In this document: positions 61,790 through 64,000 of the stretch, piece by piece
Layout: the number at the start of each line of letters is the position of its first letter
How positions within the stretch are numbered: the stretch's first letter is position 1
NCBI GenBank assembly: GCA_003342815.1
Contig: PTEX01000135.1
Span: 665,019 to 729,018, forward strand
Length of the DNA stretch: 64,000 nucleotides
DNA from: Eudromia elegans
Taxonomy: Eukaryota > Chordata > Aves > Tinamiformes > Tinamidae
Direction of reading: 5' to 3'
Notes under the pieces: generated by a model
Database searches by the model: none
What the model saw: the letters and a program-made list of their open reading frames with translations, nothing else
Told to the model about the DNA's origin: nothing
Made by a program: the position numbers and the translations under genes

Positions 61790-62048
61790 TTACATGGGTT
61801 CCAAGGGAGACTGAGCAAATACCTGGAGGAGGCATCTCTCAGAGGTGCAGACAGAAACCATAACCAGGAAATCCCTAAGCCGAAGGTAGCCTGAGGCTGG
61901 GAGAGTACCCAGGGGAGCATCACACATTCGTGCTTCCCTGTCCCGACCCCCTCCTAGAGGAGCTGCTTGTGCTTCCTGCTGCAGACAGGACACAGGACGA
62001 GCAGACCCTCTGCCTAGTCCTTTATGACCATTCTTACGTTCTTATGAG
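61790..62048 (+). mobile_element. Probable 3' end of an old CR1-type LINE
   Basis: The stretch from about 61975 to 62048 reads like the degraded 3' end of a sauropsid CR1 LINE. It has a CTGCAGACAGGACAC segment, then a diverged 'lagatggacc...tctgat'-type section, then the tail ATTCTTACGTTCTTATGAG, close to the TTCTTATG tail of old CR1 families. The upstream limit is a guess based on GC-richer, CR1-like text. No reverse transcriptase sequence is present, so this is a short 5'-truncated copy. Orientation is antisense to KIAA1217. A RepeatMasker run would decide the family. Confidence 0.5.
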
Positions 62049-63801
62049 TAGGTTTATTATTAGTGATTAACACTTAAGCCTACAGTCTTTCTTTTAGAAG
62101 CACGACTGCTGTATTTATTTCAGATATATACACTGGCCATGTCTAGCTCAGCTTTTACAGAGCAGAATACCAGTGCGCAGCAGGCCACCCGCTTTGATGT
62201 CAACGAAAAGCTCTCCAAATGTTGCTGATCAGTTCTCAGCTCACCTTTGAAGCAGAACTTCAGAGCTGAGTTACCCTGTGTGGTCTAGGCGCAGGCACCC
62301 GTGTACATAACACGTCCCAGTGCTGCATACGCAGTGTTGGCTGCTGCTGGATATACATGTCGGAGTCTCACGTGAGAGTCACACAGAGACCTGCCAGGTT
62401 CTCACCCACTCTGCATAACATCAGAGCAAATAAATGTTTTCCTGAACACCTTGGTGCAATGAGTCCCACACAGGACTTGCGGACAGCGCTGACAGGCAGC
62501 GATGAATTCTCTGCATGCACGGTGACTATGTGGTGCTGCAAGCTTGTTCACAAAGAAATAAAAAAAAGCTCTGAAGTCACTTGGGGTCTTCAGAATTTCC
62601 CCCCAAAGAGCCTGACATATCAGTGACCTCCCCACCCTGACCCAACGGGCCAGGGGAGCCCATCAGTGCCCCTCAGCAAACGGCCCCTGGCAGAGCTCAG
62701 CTCCCTTCTCCCTGGCACTTTCAGGGGGTCCACTCCCGCCCCTTTTTTTTTCTCATTTCTTGTGTTTGTCAGATATCCAAATATCTTTGACAGAAACTGT
62801 CCTAGATTGCTGAGGAGTAAGTAAACCACTGTGCTAAGTTTATGAGCATGGTATGATTTACAGCCTGGCCTTCAGTTTGTGTCACTCTATATGTTGGAAG
62901 ATGAGAGTCTATAGCAAAGCAACATTTCAGTTTATTACCTCTGAGAAAAAAACTTGCCTTCCTCAGCAATTCATACGCAAGCTTCGCTGTCTACATCCAG
63001 CAGTTAAACTGCCCCCTGGTGTCTTTCCTCAAAAAAACAGTCTTTTCTTGTGCTGATTGATGAATCAGGTGTGAACAGAAACGCCATGACAAAATCTCCC
63101 AGCACAAAAGGAGTTCTAGTTTAAAACTGCACCTAATTCAGCTCTCAGACATGGCAAGACTGTAGGCAGTGTCTGAAGCACCAAGAAGAGCAGTTGTCCC
63201 TGTATGACTCTATCATTCTGCCACATCCTGGATGTAAGGGCACTGCCCCGAAGAACAGGGCACCCGAGCATTCAAATCCTCTGCTTTCAAAAGGTACCAA
63301 GATACAAGTACTAAATCTCTCCATTCAGATCTTTTCATTATGGATGTATTAGGCAATATCATCTTCAGGTTTCTTCCAACTAGGACCAGCTTTGAAGGGA
63401 CACCAAAGTGAGACAGCCTCCATTTCCTGCCTGAAAATGAGGGTGCTGGCCCTCAGTGTAGCGTTCTCACCACCACAGGGTACTCAGCGTTGGTAACAGG
63501 CCTTTGTGATACTGGGCTTCAGCTGCTCATCAGGATCTCACGTTAGAATCCATAACTTTCAGCCTGTCAAGTTTCCAGCAGAGTTTCACATCTTACGGTA
63601 ATAATTTCACCTTTCTGCCAGTTAGCCTGCACCCCATACGGAGCTCGTTTCCAAAGGGTAACCTGACATTAAAAATAACGTGCTACCAAAGTTGCACTTT
63701 TTAACTGCAAACTCTTTTAAAGCCATTTCAAATGCAGGGCACACACGGCAAGCACACATGCAAAGGGAGGAGCGGAGGAGGGGACGCGAGGCGGGTCTTA
63801 C

Positions 63802-64000
63802 CCAGCGATCTCTCCTTGGTCTGGTTGGCCGACCTCACCACGGGCAGGCTGGCGCGCGTGCGGCTGCCCCGCGAGAAGGGCGTTGGGGAGTCGCCCTCCG
63901 ACATGGCGTCCAGGGAGTCGCCGGACGCTTCGGAGAGACGCTCCGCGTGCTCCCCCGGCGCGGGCTGCGGGCTCGGGGGCGGCTTGGGGCTTCGGGTCTG
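63802..64000 (-). CDS. KIAA1217: KIAA1217 exon A (5' side cut by window edge)
   Basis: This is the most upstream exon visible. It reads from the right edge in frame with the first base for 66 codons plus one base. It starts QTRSPKPPPSPQPAP, runs through SEASGDSLDAMSEGDSPTPF and ends SRTRASLPVVRSANQTKERS-L-G. It matches the Ser/Pro-rich segment of KIAA1217 just before the conserved block in the next exon. The donor is CTGG|GTAAGA, with GT at 63801-63800, leaving phase 1. By hand count 62 of 66 third positions are G or C, far above the next exon. The exon start lies beyond the window. No domain fold is predicted here. The segment is likely disordered and rich in phosphorylatable serines (inference). 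Confidence 0.95.

Larger units (their letters stand above)
50596..63801 (-). other. Intron between exons A and B
   Basis: A 13,206-base intron, mostly AT-rich. It holds a TA-rich near-palindrome at 55570-55614, a CAC run at 56559-56576 and a probable old CR1-type LINE tail ending near 62048. Somewhat GC-richer unassigned stretches lie at 51.3-51.8 and 55.1-55.6 kb. They may be decayed repeats, but I cannot name a family. Composition becomes CpG-rich only at the right end next to exon A. Confidence 0.85.
1..64000 (-). other. KIAA1217: KIAA1217 (sickle tail) ortholog, interior part of the gene
   Basis: The whole window lies inside one minus-strand gene. Eight exons join in frame into a protein matching vertebrate KIAA1217 (Skt/Etl4 in mouse) almost block by block. 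The paralog SRCIN1 (p140Cap) was considered. This window has the KIAA1217 versions of diagnostic stretches, for example VLYLQYGDETKQLRMPNEIT, where SRCIN1 has an LFLQFGEETRR-type sequence. KIAA1217 is a large cytoplasmic scaffold of about 1,900 residues in mammals. In mouse it is needed for normal notochord-derived nucleus pulposus and tail vertebrae. Only a central-to-N-terminal third is here. The start codon, promoter, C-terminal exons and polyadenylation site are outside. All donors and acceptors seen are GT-AG. The gene identity is from protein recognition; the avian assignment is inferred from intron and exon composition. Confidence 0.95.

Noticed and set aside
1-64000. Identification as SRCIN1 (p140Cap)
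   Set aside because: SRCIN1 differs at diagnostic positions in exons B, D and H (for example FLQFGEETRR and RRQEDPLQRQR). The window matches the KIAA1217 forms.
1-64000. CRISPR arrays, bacterial operons, tRNA or rRNA genes, host-intron microRNA
   Set aside because: No regularly spaced repeats, no prokaryotic gene layout and no cloverleaf or rRNA sequence seen. The microRNA reported in the human gene is primate-specific and I saw no counterpart.

Overview
The window is vertebrate nuclear DNA, most likely from a bird. It is dominated by long AT-rich introns with canonical GT-AG splice sites. Short exons are embedded in them, some extremely GC-rich at third codon positions and some not, a contrast typical of avian genes. 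There is no bacterial, viral or organellar gene organisation, and no rRNA, tRNA or CRISPR array was seen.

One gene accounts for all recognisable coding sequence: the ortholog of KIAA1217 (sickle tail protein, mouse Skt/Etl4), transcribed on the minus strand from right to left. The window holds an interior part of it. Eight consecutive coding exons (about 1,781 coding bases, 593 codons) lie, in transcript order, at 63802-64000 (cut by the window edge), 50397-50595, 44962-45055, 22693-23507, 15092-15196, 14614-14666, 8586-8725 and 3070-3245. Splice phases agree at all seven junctions, with no frameshift or stop, so the gene looks intact. The exons encode, in order, a Ser/Pro-rich segment, a conserved block shared with the paralog SRCIN1/p140Cap, a large proline-rich region and the start of the coiled-coil region. 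Promoter, first exons and C-terminal exons lie outside the window.

The rest is intron: 1-3069, 3246-8585, 8726-14613, 14667-15091, 15197-22692, 23508-44961, 45056-50396 and 50596-63801. These hold simple repeats, homopolymer tracts, one probable old CR1-type LINE 3' tail near 62.0 kb, purine-biased stretches (35.1-35.6 kb and about 47.0-49.5 kb) and a few CpG-dense patches.

I found no new multi-gene system. The most useful leads concern isoforms. At 38222-38416 a sense-strand open segment ends in a consensus donor in phase 0, which would join in frame to the 815-base exon whose first codon is ATG. The 105-base exon is the only frame-neutral one and has a weak donor. Exon base composition is strikingly bimodal. 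Species and gene calls rest on recognising the encoded protein from memory, not on a database search.
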